Below, one piece after another: positions 16,422 to 23,066 of a stretch of 33,440 bases of DNA. Below the pieces are notes generated by a model. It did not search any database, was not told the origin of the DNA, and was given only the letters and a program-made list of their open reading frames with translations. Source of the DNA: Methanobacteriota archaeon (GTDB lineage: Archaea > Thermoplasmatota > Thermoplasmata > UBA10834). A program made the position numbers and the translations under genes. Location: the NCBI GenBank assembly GCA_020725925.1, contig DYTN01000018.1, positions 1-33,440 of the forward strand, written 5' to 3'. Within the stretch, counting starts at the first letter, position 1; the number at the start of each line of letters is the position of its first letter.

Positions 16422-16518
16422 GGGCCGGTGGCTTAGCCAGGATATAGCACTGGCCTTCTAAGCCAGTGGTCTCGGGTTCGAAAGGCGCTTTGAGCGCCCG
16501 AAATTCCCGACCGGCCCG
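16422..16518 (+). tRNA. tRNA-Arg (UCU) with a 22-nt intron in the T-loop
   Basis: The acceptor GGGCCGG (16422-16428) pairs perfectly with CCGGCCC (16511-16517), and G16518 is the discriminator; CCA is not encoded. The anticodon stem CTGGC/GCCAG (16450-16454, 16462-16466) encloses loop CTTCTAA with anticodon TCT at 16457-16459. The T-stem TCGGG/CCCGA (16472-16476, 16506-16510) is interrupted in its loop by 22 extra bases, 16483-16504. Removing them restores a perfect TTCGAAT T-loop. The junction folds as a strict bulge-helix-bulge: TTCG/CGAA is the central 4-bp helix, AAA and ATT are the two 3-nt bulges, and GGCGC/GCGCC closes the intron hairpin with loop TTTGA. The splicing endonuclease would cut after the second base of each bulge. 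Confidence 0.93.
16483..16504 (+). other. non-canonical tRNA intron (between positions 59 and 60)
   Basis: A 22-nt intron made almost entirely of one hairpin, GGCGC-TTTGA-GCGCC, plus the bases forming the bulge-helix-bulge. The cut sites predicted from the 3-nt bulges give an exact seven-base TTCGAAT T-loop on ligation. Confidence 0.88.
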
Positions 16519-16536
16519 CTCGGCCTGCCAAAAGGC

Positions 16537-16545
16537 ATATAAAAA
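16537..16545 (+). promoter_or_regulatory. TATA box of the eL41 gene
   Basis: ATATAAAAA preceded by purine-rich AAAAGGC lies about 45 nt upstream of the eL41 ATG. It predicts a leader of about 19 nt containing GGGAG at 16573-16577, 8 nt before the start. Confidence 0.6.
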
Positions 16546-16585
16546 GGGTACGATGTACGCCCAAGAGCGCAAGGGAGTCTGACCC

Positions 16586-16693
16586 ATGAAGAGGAGCTCA
16601 CGAGCCTGGAAGAAGCGCGGCAAGCAGCGATGGAAGTGGCGCAAGAAGAAGATGCGGAGGCGGAAGAGAGCGCAGAAGATGCGCAAGAAGTAG
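16586..16693 (+). CDS. rpl41e: ribosomal protein eL41
   Basis: A 35-residue, extremely basic microprotein: 22 of 35 residues are Lys or Arg, with three Trp and no acidic residue. The C-terminal part, KWRKKKMRRRKRAQKMRKK, lines up with the conserved core of eukaryotic eL41 (human: KWRKKRMRRLKRKRRKM), a single helix lodged at the ribosomal subunit interface. The archaeal copy has a 16-residue N-terminal extension. A good TATA box, a short leader and GGGAG support the ATG. The gene lies between tRNA-Arg and tRNA-Trp, and its stop is only 20 nt before tRNA-Trp with no separate promoter visible, so the two are probably co-transcribed and processed. Proteins this short are routinely missed by gene finders. 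Confidence 0.88.
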   Translation: MKRSSRAWKKRGKQRWKWRKKKMRRRKRAQKMRKK

Positions 16694-16713
16694 GCCCTTG
16701 TGCGATGACCAAT

Positions 16714-16885
16714 GGGGGTATGGGGTAACCTGGTATCCTTACGGGCTCCAGTTATGGGAATGATTTCCGTTGGGTTTGCTGACCAGTGATGACTGACTGG
16801 AGCGATGACCCATGTCCGAAACGGGCGGAGTCGCTCTCCGCCTGGTGGAAACCCGTCGATGAGGGTTCAAATCCCTCTGCCCCCA
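16714..16885 (+). tRNA. tRNA-Trp (CCA) with a box C/D guide-RNA intron
   Basis: The acceptor GGGGGTA (16714-16720) pairs with TGCCCCC (16878-16884), and A16885 is the discriminator. The anticodon stem ACGGG (16741-16745) pairs with CCCGT (16852-16856), and anticodon CCA is at 16748-16750. The T-arm is GAGGG-TTCAAAT-CCCTC (16861-16877). About 99 nt (roughly 16752-16850) interrupt the anticodon loop between positions 37 and 38, the classic archaeal site. The bulge-helix-bulge is imperfect (CTCC opposite GTGG, with one mismatch), so intron ends are accurate to a few bases. Archaeal tRNA-Trp introns are known to encode a guide RNA that methylates the tRNA itself; this one does too. Confidence 0.9.
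16754..16813 (+). ncRNA. intronic box C/D RNA guiding 2'-O-methylation of tRNA-Trp positions 34 and 39
   Basis: A terminal stem, ATGGG (16754-16758) with CCCAT (16809-16813), closes a box C/D RNA. Elements are box C ATGATTT (16760-16766, degenerate), D' CTGA (16779-16782), C' GTGATGA (16786-16792, perfect) and a D-like ATGA (16805-16808). The fifth base upstream of D' (in GGGTTTG) pairs with C39 of the spliced anticodon arm, and the fifth base upstream of box D (in CTGGAGCG) pairs with C34. These are the two positions modified by the known archaeal tRNA-Trp intron guide. The geometry is seen in the sequence; methylation itself is inferred. Confidence 0.8.
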
Positions 16886-16984
16886 CTCCCAGAGTTGGCG
16901 CTCTGGCCTCTCTGGGTATGGGTCCTCGAATAGTATCTAGAGGCTAGAAGGCGAACGACCACGCTGCAGAACGGGGGACAGCCA

Positions 16985-17275
16985 TTGCGCGCGGAGACGA
17001 GCAAGACGCCCGACACAGAGGGTTACTTGGTCATTGGTGCCCTGCTGATTGGGCTGGGGTTGATGCTTCTCGCTACCAGCTTGTCTGCATACACACACCT
17101 GAGGAATGCAGAAACGACACTCGAAGAGACCCTGGAGCATCAGGGCCTCCAGGAGATTCCAGGTGTCAATCTCGATGAGGAGATTATGTTCTGGTTGGCT
17201 CTTTCTGTAGTTGGATGTGCCATGACCATTGCAGGGGCGGCGCTGACACTCACTGTGTTGCGTAAGAAAAGGTAG
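16985..17275 (+). CDS. small two-helix membrane protein
   Basis: A 96-residue protein starting at a TTG. Hydrophobic helices lie at about 14-36 (GYLVIGALLIGLGLMLLATSL) and 67-90 (IMFWLALSVVGCAMTIAGAALTL), with an acidic loop between them (ETTLEETLEHQGLQEIPGVNLDEE) and a KKR end. The loop would face outside and both termini inside. There is no recognised family. The TTG start is preceded by a GGGGGAC stretch, but alternative starts cannot be excluded. A hairpin right after tRNA-Trp (CCAGAG/CTCTGG, 16889-16906) may mark the end of the preceding transcript. Confidence 0.55.
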   Translation: MRAETSKTPDTEGYLVIGALLIGLGLMLLATSLSAYTHLRNAETTLEETLEHQGLQEIPGVNLDEEIMFWLALSVVGCAMTIAGAALTLTVLRKKR

Positions 17276-17442
17276 GCAGGATCTGAGACGCATGTCCGTG
17301 GCAAATTCTAGTACAACAAGCGTAGGCGATGGTCATCTCAGCAGCCATTCTCTCGGACATCTCCTGAGGCAATGGGTTTGCAGCCTCTCAGGAGGACTTC
17401 CCAAGAAGGCCCGTATGCATTGCTGGGCTCGTTCCGACGGGA

Positions 17443-17453
17443 CCCCCCCCCCC
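17443..17453 (+). repeat. 11-base poly-C tract
   Basis: Eleven consecutive C residues in the 244-bp gap between two membrane-protein genes. Such tracts slip during replication and sequencing. It lies about 65 nt upstream of the next start, so length change could alter promoter spacing. Nothing else gene-like is evident in 17276-17519. Confidence 0.8.
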
Positions 17454-17485
17454 AGCGCGTCGACATGCATCCATGAGGAGTAACT

Positions 17486-17493
17486 CTTATTTT
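17486..17493 (+). promoter_or_regulatory. TATA-like element of the 613-residue membrane protein gene
   Basis: CTTATTTT is centred about 30 nt upstream of the GTG at 17520, consistent with a leaderless mRNA. Confidence 0.45.
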
Positions 17494-17519
17494 GGCACAC
17501 ATCCTCACCAGTACAAGGT

Positions 17520-19361
17520 GTGGCTCTGGAAATGGAAAGAGGTTCCGTACCGGCTCGGAATGCGCTGGATGAAATAGCACGGCGAGAAAGGGCGGAACGG
17601 GCACTTGCAGCAGTAGCTGTCCTCGCGGTCCTCCTCGGTACTTCCGTCCTTTCCCTTGCGCTCTTGTCCATTCATGAAGGGGGGACAATCGTCATCGAGC
17701 CGGGATCGCACTATACAGTCCACGTCGCGTTCTATGGTTTCGGTGCCGTTGAGTACTCCCACAGCATGGATACGGGCCCGGAGATATACCTGCTCGAACT
17801 GGACAGACGCAACTACGACAAGTTCATCTCAGGAGAGGACTACGAATACACAGGATACCAATCGCTCGGATACGGCGGCTCTGGAACATCGATGATGGCC
17901 GGGTTCATTTTGGAGATCTACTTCGTCTTCGTGAACGAAGAAGAAGAGCCCGCAAGCTTCCATTTCGAAATCAAAGGTACCTGCTACTTCAGTCTCCTGA
18001 TGGCCATGCCAGTTCTTGGCGCAGTCGCGACCATCGCATACGCTATGCGAAGGCGGTTCCTCGGAATCGAACCGGTGGAGGAGCCATTGGTTCCTGCCCA
18101 GGGAGGACTGACCGAGAGGAGGAAGGCTCTTCTCGTTATAGCGGGCCTCGTCGTCCTGCCCATCGCAATCATGTACGTCTTGGGCCTTGTGATCCCTACG
18201 GGCATCGCCTTCTTTTTCCAGGCTCCCTTCTATCGTCTCTACGCAGGGGTCCTCATCACCTCCGCGATTGTCTACCTATTGAGATTCAGACTGACAACGA
18301 TTCCAGGAGAGCCAGAACACGTGCTCCCTGCACTTGCGCACCAGCTCCGAGCCTCGAGAATGCGCGTGACCGAAAGGCCTGGCCTGCTCTCAGTTCAGGT
18401 CTCGTCCTTGGCAGCTATCAGGATCAAGGCAAGAGCGGTTCCTGAAGGGACACTAGTCACCTACCGAGCGGATGCGACGCCCGCGGGATGGAGCATCATC
18501 GCCATCCTTCTCATCTATTCTGTCGCTTCCCCGCTTTCGCTGGCCTTTTCATTGTACATACTGTACAGATCAGCAGGTTTCGCAGGAAGGCGCATTCTTC
18601 CGAAACTATCGGGGCCACTCGTCAGAGTGAGTCCGACCACGGGACTCAGCACGCGCACATTATTGATTGAAGGCCTCTCAGAGGCCCGTCGGCTCTCGGC
18701 TGAGTCATATGAAGCTGCGAGATCGAACTACCAGGACGCCATCATAGTAATGGTTACTATAGCCTTCCTGATGTTTCCCATTCTGGCTTGGTTCACTGGT
18801 GCGTATCTCCTTGAAGGCTTCACAGCTTCGACGAGAATCCTAGCCTCCTTCGGTGTCGGAATGGCGGCAGCGGTATCGTCCTCCCTTGTCTCCTGGAGGT
18901 TGCTCGCGGCGAAGAAGAAGTCGAAAATCGAGGATCTGAGGCTCTGGTCCGCGAGGCTCGAAGTAGCGCTCTCCAGAGAGATTGAATCCAAACCACCCCT
19001 AGACGCTGAGCCGAGTTCATTCGAGTTGATTGCCAGCGCATACGAGAAACTCCCCGAATGGCTCAGGACAAGAAGAAGGGCCGGCATGTTCAGGGAGCCA
19101 GGGGATTGGCTTCTGATATTCTGGTTCTCCCTCATGGGGGCAGGCCTGGGACTAGCTGGCATACTGGACTTGTCGCGAGGGAGCTTGACCACCGGTGCAA
19201 TCTTCCTTGCGCTGGCAGTCTGTCTGGCCGCGCCCGCCGCCTTGCTCTACATGAAATGGAACAGACGCCTAGGGGAGGAGACTGCACGTACAACGGCCGA
19301 CTGGGGCTCGCGCTTCGCCTCATTGAAGGCACAGATGGAGAAGTATCTCGGGAGCGTGTAG
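17520..19361 (+). CDS. polytopic membrane protein with a GOLD-like ectodomain
   Basis: A 613-residue membrane protein of unknown function. A first helix at about 29-50 leads to an ectodomain (about 55-150) whose pattern, GSHYTVHVAF then PEIYLLELDRRNYDKFISGEDYEYTG then a beta strand FHFEIKGTCYF, resembles the GOLD-like domains of archaeal secreted proteins. Further helices follow at about 155-173, 205-225, 228-250, 330-350, 405-425, 438-455, 545-565 and 570-592. Between them is a soluble cytoplasmic part with an Arg/Glu-rich helix (KKKSKIEDLRLWSARLEVALSREIE). The GTG start is favoured by the TATA spacing; an ATG at 17532 is the alternative. The next gene, a small wHTH protein, starts 3 nt after the stop, suggesting a functional pair. 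Topology is predicted by eye. Confidence 0.75.
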   Translation: MALEMERGSVPARNALDEIARRERAERALAAVAVLAVLLGTSVLSLALLSIHEGGTIVIEPGSHYTVHVAFYGFGAVEYSHSMDTGPEIYLLELDRRNYDKFISGEDYEYTGYQSLGYGGSGTSMMAGFILEIYFVFVNEEEEPASFHFEIKGTCYFSLLMAMPVLGAVATIAYAMRRRFLGIEPVEEPLVPAQGGLTERRKALLVIAGLVVLPIAIMYVLGLVIPTGIAFFFQAPFYRLYAGVLITSAIVYLLRFRLTTIPGEPEHVLPALAHQLRASRMRVTERPGLLSVQVSSLAAIRIKARAVPEGTLVTYRADATPAGWSIIAILLIYSVASPLSLAFSLYILYRSAGFAGRRILPKLSGPLVRVSPTTGLSTRTLLIEGLSEARRLSAESYEAARSNYQDAIIVMVTIAFLMFPILAWFTGAYLLEGFTASTRILASFGVGMAAAVSSSLVSWRLLAAKKKSKIEDLRLWSARLEVALSREIESKPPLDAEPSSFELIASAYEKLPEWLRTRRRAGMFREPGDWLLIFWFSLMGAGLGLAGILDLSRGSLTTGAIFLALAVCLAAPAALLYMKWNRRLGEETARTTADWGSRFASLKAQMEKYLGSV

Positions 19362-19364
19362 CCA

Positions 19365-19688
19365 GTGGCGAGCCTGTCTTCACTCGATCGGCCCGATTTG
19401 TATGTTGTCGCCAGGCTGCTCGAGCGCCTGTGGAGAGAAGACTGTCCCATGCTGAAGACGAGACTCCAGGTCGCCACCAATGTCAACTACGACGTCTTCA
19501 GGAAGTACGTCGCCTGGATGGCCGAGCGCGGCCTCGTGGAGCTGGAGAACAGCCTCGACGGGCACGAGCGTGTCATGTTGAGCCGAAAAGGACAGGAGGC
19601 ATACAAGAAACTAGTACAGTGGATGAACGATGAGATACATGGATGGAACCCTCGGGATGAGCCACAGACTAGGCGAGGAAGAACCTGA
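19365..19688 (+). CDS. small winged-helix DNA-binding protein
   Basis: A 107-residue protein starting with GTG, immediately after the membrane-protein stop. It has one winged helix-turn-helix: helices around LYVVARLLERLWREDCPM, then KTRLQVATNVNYDVFRKYVAWMAERGLVEL as the recognition unit, then VMLSRKGQEAYKKLVQWMNDE as wing and dimer helix. This resembles the archaeal HTH_45/PadR-like one-domain regulators. The tail (WNPRDEPQTRRGRT) is basic and overlaps a short transmembrane ORF in another frame. It probably responds to or regulates the membrane protein encoded with it; the ligand is unknown. Confidence 0.8.
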   Translation: MASLSSLDRPDLYVVARLLERLWREDCPMLKTRLQVATNVNYDVFRKYVAWMAERGLVELENSLDGHERVMLSRKGQEAYKKLVQWMNDEIHGWNPRDEPQTRRGRT

Positions 19689-19779
19689 TTCGAGGGCAGT
19701 CCTCATTCTCCTGCTGCTCGTGGTGGCATCCATCGCTCTGATGATTGTACTGGTCAGGCCCAGGAAGAAACAAATGTGA
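19639..19779 (+). CDS. 46-residue single-helix membrane microprotein
   Basis: A short frame overlaps the end of the winged-helix gene by 50 nt. It encodes an acidic N-terminus (LGEEEPDSR), one clean hydrophobic helix (AVLILLLLVVASIALMIVLV) and a basic RPRKKQM end, a tidy type I-like membrane microprotein. The start could be 19639 or the in-frame ATG at 19657 (40 residues). A helix ending in positive charges straight after a regulator and membrane-protein pair is suggestive, but overlap with another reading frame and the absence of a clear ribosome binding site keep this tentative. Confidence 0.45.
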   Translation: MDGTLGMSHRLGEEEPDSRAVLILLLLVVASIALMIVLVRPRKKQM

Positions 19780-19877
19780 AGAACCGCCATCCCTGCCCTG
19801 AGGGGTGGAGAGGCGGGCTCAGGGGCATCATCCAAAGAGCAGAGGCTTTTTCTATCCAACCTCAATTCCTCCGGCGG

Positions 19878-20453
19878 ATGTCAGAAGATGTACCGGTCTT
19901 CTTCAGGAACAGACAAGAATGGCGGAAATGGCTCTCGAAGAACCACAACGGAGAGCGGCAGATCTGGATTCTGGCTTACAAGCGGCACACGGGGAAGGGC
20001 GGGCTGTTGTACGGCGACGCCCTCGATGAAGCCCTCTGCTTCGGATGGATAGATAGCAGGCTGCGGAGGATTGACGACGAGCGGCATATGTGGAGGTTCG
20101 CTCCGAGGAAGCCTGACAGCATCTGGTCCCTGAGCAACAGAAGGAGGGCCGAGAGGCTGATCATGGAGGGAAAGATGGCCGCTCCGGGCCGGGCCAAGAT
20201 CGAGGCGGCGAAGAGAAGTGGCGAGTGGGACCAAGCCTACGCTCCGAGCAAGCCCCCGAGGATGCCGCGGGACCTCAAGAACGCGCTCGTGAAGGACGGG
20301 CAGGCATGGAGGAACTTCCAGGCCTTCGCGAAGTCGTACCGCACGACATACATCTACTGGGTCACGGCCGCCAAGAGAGACGAGACCAGGAAGAAGCGGA
20401 TACGGGAGGTCGTGAGAAGAGCCCGGGAGAACATCAAGTTCTACATGGGCTGA
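19878..20453 (+). CDS. YdeI/OmdA-family protein
   Basis: A 191-residue protein of the YdeI/OmpD-associated (OmdA) family. It opens with VFFRNRQEWRKWLSKNHNGERQIWILAYKRHTGKGGLLYGDALDEALCFGWIDSRLRRID, the family hallmark, then RFAPRKPDSIWSLSNRRRAERLIMEGKMAAPGRAKIEAAK, and ends in the basic C-terminal helix region (TAAKRDETRKKRIREVVRRARENIKFYMG). Biochemical function is not established; bacterial relatives have been tied to peptide resistance and stress. The open frame reaches further upstream, but the ATG at 19878 gives the usual family N-terminus. Confidence 0.85.
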   Translation: MSEDVPVFFRNRQEWRKWLSKNHNGERQIWILAYKRHTGKGGLLYGDALDEALCFGWIDSRLRRIDDERHMWRFAPRKPDSIWSLSNRRRAERLIMEGKMAAPGRAKIEAAKRSGEWDQAYAPSKPPRMPRDLKNALVKDGQAWRNFQAFAKSYRTTYIYWVTAAKRDETRKKRIREVVRRARENIKFYMG

Positions 20454-20516
20454 GCATCCGCTGCATCGAGGTATTAAAAGGGAAAAGGATTTGGGAAGTT
20501 TGCCAGGGCATCCACC

Positions 20517-22892
20517 CTAGCTTATCGGTGCAGCGTCCACGGAGATCGTCGCACCCGACAGGTCCGCCTTCTCGCTCAGCACACTCGCCGTCACACCATA
20601 TGTCGGTATGTCCATTCCGATGAACCTGAAGCTCCCCTTGTAGAACTGCGTGTAGTAGAACTCCTTGCTGTCATCGAAGGTCGGCGCGGCCGGCAGAGAC
20701 GGGAACAGCGTGGGCACTCCCACCAGGATAATCGTGTTCTCGACCGTCGGCCTCAGCCCGAAGGTCGCATCCATGAGCTGGATGCGCTGCCTCACGAAGT
20801 AGCCGTTGGCCATGTAGGTCGGCTCCGGATGAGCGTCCACGATGCCGAGCCCAGCGTGTCCGGGGTGCAGGCCGGCATCGTTGTCTCCGACTGACATGTC
20901 CCTATACCAGATCAGCAGCCCAGGTGTGTGCGACCAGAACTTCACATAGAGGCCTACGAACTGGTAGCTATATCCGAGCGCCACATCGTACCCGACGAAG
21001 TTCCTCCACTCCATGATGTAGTACTGCCGGAAGCTCCCGCCAACTCCGGCCGAAGCGATGCTCCAGCCAGAGCCCATGTCGTCTGTGGCGGTGATCGTCC
21101 ACATCGCCGCGGAATTCTCGTCCACGAGATCCTGGAACGCGACTGTTCCGTCCGAGCCTTTGACCACGATGTCGTCCACGACCCAGCCAAGCCCGTAGAC
21201 ACCGCCGTCCTGGCTCAGTCTGAACCTGAGCAACAGGTCGGTCTGGCCAGCATATGCGGACATGTCCATCACCTCATGGGCATAGTGCTTCGCAGTCCCA
21301 GTTATGCCGTTGCCCGGGTTGCTGCCGATCGGATCGGCCGTTGTCGTGTACCTTCCCGCAAGGGTCGTCCAGGTCATCCCGTCATCGGTGGAGACCTCGA
21401 CGCAGGCCCAGTCGTAGTACGGTTCGATGTCCCACCACTCGTAGAACGAGAGCGTCGCACCGGTAGGGACGCTCGCGATGGTCGTAGTCATCATGTACGA
21501 TGACCACTCGCCTCCCATGACGTCCGTGAAGTCAGACTTGTAGCCCGAGTACCACTGCGACGTGCCCGAGTGCGGGCTCGGCAGAGGCAGCGTGACGGAC
21601 TTCCTGGGTAGCTCGACCCTTATCGCCCTTGTCGCGCCCTTGCCTTCCGCCTGCGAGAGGCTGACAACGCCCTGCACCGGCTCCAGCGCCGAGTAGTCAA
21701 AGTAGACTGTCGCGCCGTTCTCCCAGCCGAGCACGTACTTGCTCCAGACGTTCATGTGAGCCGGCGAGACCCCCAACGCCATCCTTCCGTCCGGCGTCGG
21801 GCCAGGGTTCCACATGCCAGAGGACATCAGAGTCCAGAACCCGGTCGAGCTCTCGCCGATGTACGTCCTGTCGTACTCGTCAGGCAGGCCCAGCTGGTGG
21901 GCGTACTCGTGGGCGAAGAGCCCCAGCGTGCCGTCCTCGGCCTCACAGGTGTAGGATCCGACCTTCAGGCCGGGAAGAATCTCGTAACCGTCAGGCCAGT
22001 TGGCGAACCAGCTGTGGCCCCAGATGAGCCACGCGGGGCCTGGCTCCTGCTCCTGGCCTGCCCGTATGACCATCAGGCTGTCAATCCAGCCGTCCTTGTC
22101 TGCGTCATAGTCATACCACGGAATTGACATGCCATACTGGTCGTACGCCGCCTGGGCCGCATCGATGGCGATGCGCCATACCGGCCCGTTCAGATCATCT
22201 GACCCGGCTCCGCCCGTGCGGCTGTCCGCACCATAGTACCACTGGGAGTGGTCCGTGATCTGCACCCAGTCGGTCACAAATCCGTCCACAGTGAACACCC
22301 CGTTGGACTGCTCCTTCATGTAGTTGGCGAGGCTGCCACTCTTCTTTCCGAACAGGAGGCTCTTATAATGTGCCGGGCTGAAGTCGGACCTCCAGTAGTC
22401 GACATTGTTATCGGGGGACGGCGCCGGAATCGTGTTGTGCAGCGGTCCGGTGTAGGTCGTCCCTCTATAGGTGTCCGAACCAGCGAACTCCAGCAGCACG
22501 ACTAGGATCTTGCCAGTTCCGCTGACTGCAGGTGGCTCTGGCTGACCGTTGCCAGCAGCAGCTTCCCTCTCCGCAACATCCTTGGCGGCGAACGGGTTGA
22601 CCCAGCTGCTCTTCACCCGCTCGCTCATACCGGCGACCTTGTCGGCCAACCAGTCCTTGATCTGCGCATCTGTAGCATCACCGGGGATATCGCCGCGTTC
22701 AATCCCTGCGTTCACCATTCTCTGCCACTGCAGCGGCACCTCGGACAGCATCTCCGCCCGAGAGGGCTGCATGACCTGCCCCACGACCGCGAACGCCGCC
22801 GCGACCATTATGGCGGTCAGAAACGTCGCGAGCAGGGCGCGTCTGCCTCTCACGCTATGCTCGCTCATGCTAGTGCTTGTGCTCTCTCTCAT
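20517..22892 (-). CDS. secreted M6-type (immune inhibitor A-like) metalloprotease
   Basis: A 791-residue exported protease. A signal peptide or anchor lies at about 18-40 (ALLATFLTAIMVAAAFAVVGQV). A propeptide-like region follows, then the catalytic domain beginning at GKILVVLLEFAGSDTYRGT. The zinc motif HEYAHQLGLPDEYD is near residues 328-341 (HExxHxxGxxD type, with the first two His and the third ligand in place). Downstream are beta-sandwich segments (SFYEWWDIEPYYDWACVEVSTDDGMTW and LLLRFRLSQDGGVYGLGWVVDDI) typical of immune inhibitor A-like M6 proteases. It would degrade proteins outside the cell. The start is supported by GGAGGAG (22898-22904), and TAATATA at 22981-22987 is the likely TATA box. 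Confidence 0.9.
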   Translation of the reverse strand: MRESTSTSMSEHSVRGRRALLATFLTAIMVAAAFAVVGQVMQPSRAEMLSEVPLQWQRMVNAGIERGDIPGDATDAQIKDWLADKVAGMSERVKSSWVNPFAAKDVAEREAAAGNGQPEPPAVSGTGKILVVLLEFAGSDTYRGTTYTGPLHNTIPAPSPDNNVDYWRSDFSPAHYKSLLFGKKSGSLANYMKEQSNGVFTVDGFVTDWVQITDHSQWYYGADSRTGGAGSDDLNGPVWRIAIDAAQAAYDQYGMSIPWYDYDADKDGWIDSLMVIRAGQEQEPGPAWLIWGHSWFANWPDGYEILPGLKVGSYTCEAEDGTLGLFAHEYAHQLGLPDEYDRTYIGESSTGFWTLMSSGMWNPGPTPDGRMALGVSPAHMNVWSKYVLGWENGATVYFDYSALEPVQGVVSLSQAEGKGATRAIRVELPRKSVTLPLPSPHSGTSQWYSGYKSDFTDVMGGEWSSYMMTTTIASVPTGATLSFYEWWDIEPYYDWACVEVSTDDGMTWTTLAGRYTTTADPIGSNPGNGITGTAKHYAHEVMDMSAYAGQTDLLLRFRLSQDGGVYGLGWVVDDIVVKGSDGTVAFQDLVDENSAAMWTITATDDMGSGWSIASAGVGGSFRQYYIMEWRNFVGYDVALGYSYQFVGLYVKFWSHTPGLLIWYRDMSVGDNDAGLHPGHAGLGIVDAHPEPTYMANGYFVRQRIQLMDATFGLRPTVENTIILVGVPTLFPSLPAAPTFDDSKEFYYTQFYKGSFRFIGMDIPTYGVTASVLSEKADLSGATISVDAAPIS

Positions 22893-22980
22893 GTATTCTC
22901 CTCCCCTCTCATGAGCATGACAAATGCCCGTCTTCGGCCCGAGTCAGTATCGGACCGGCTCGTCGTAATCCTCATGCGGC

Positions 22981-22987
22981 TATATTA
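22981..22987 (-). promoter_or_regulatory. TATA box of the M6 protease gene
   Basis: CTAATATAG on the minus strand lies about 90 nt upstream of the ATG, predicting a leader of about 65 nt that ends with a strong GGAGGAG site. Confidence 0.5.
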
Positions 22988-23066
22988 GGTGTTTCCCGAG
23001 GAAGGCGTGCCCGTAGAACCGCTATCAATTCCCGCGAACTTCGGAGGTCTTTTTGAATTCCTGCGA

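Noticed and set aside
17292-17483. A 63-codon plus-strand ORF spanning the poly-C tract.
   Set aside because: Odd composition, dependence on a homopolymer and no ribosome binding site; it sits in the promoter region of the next gene.
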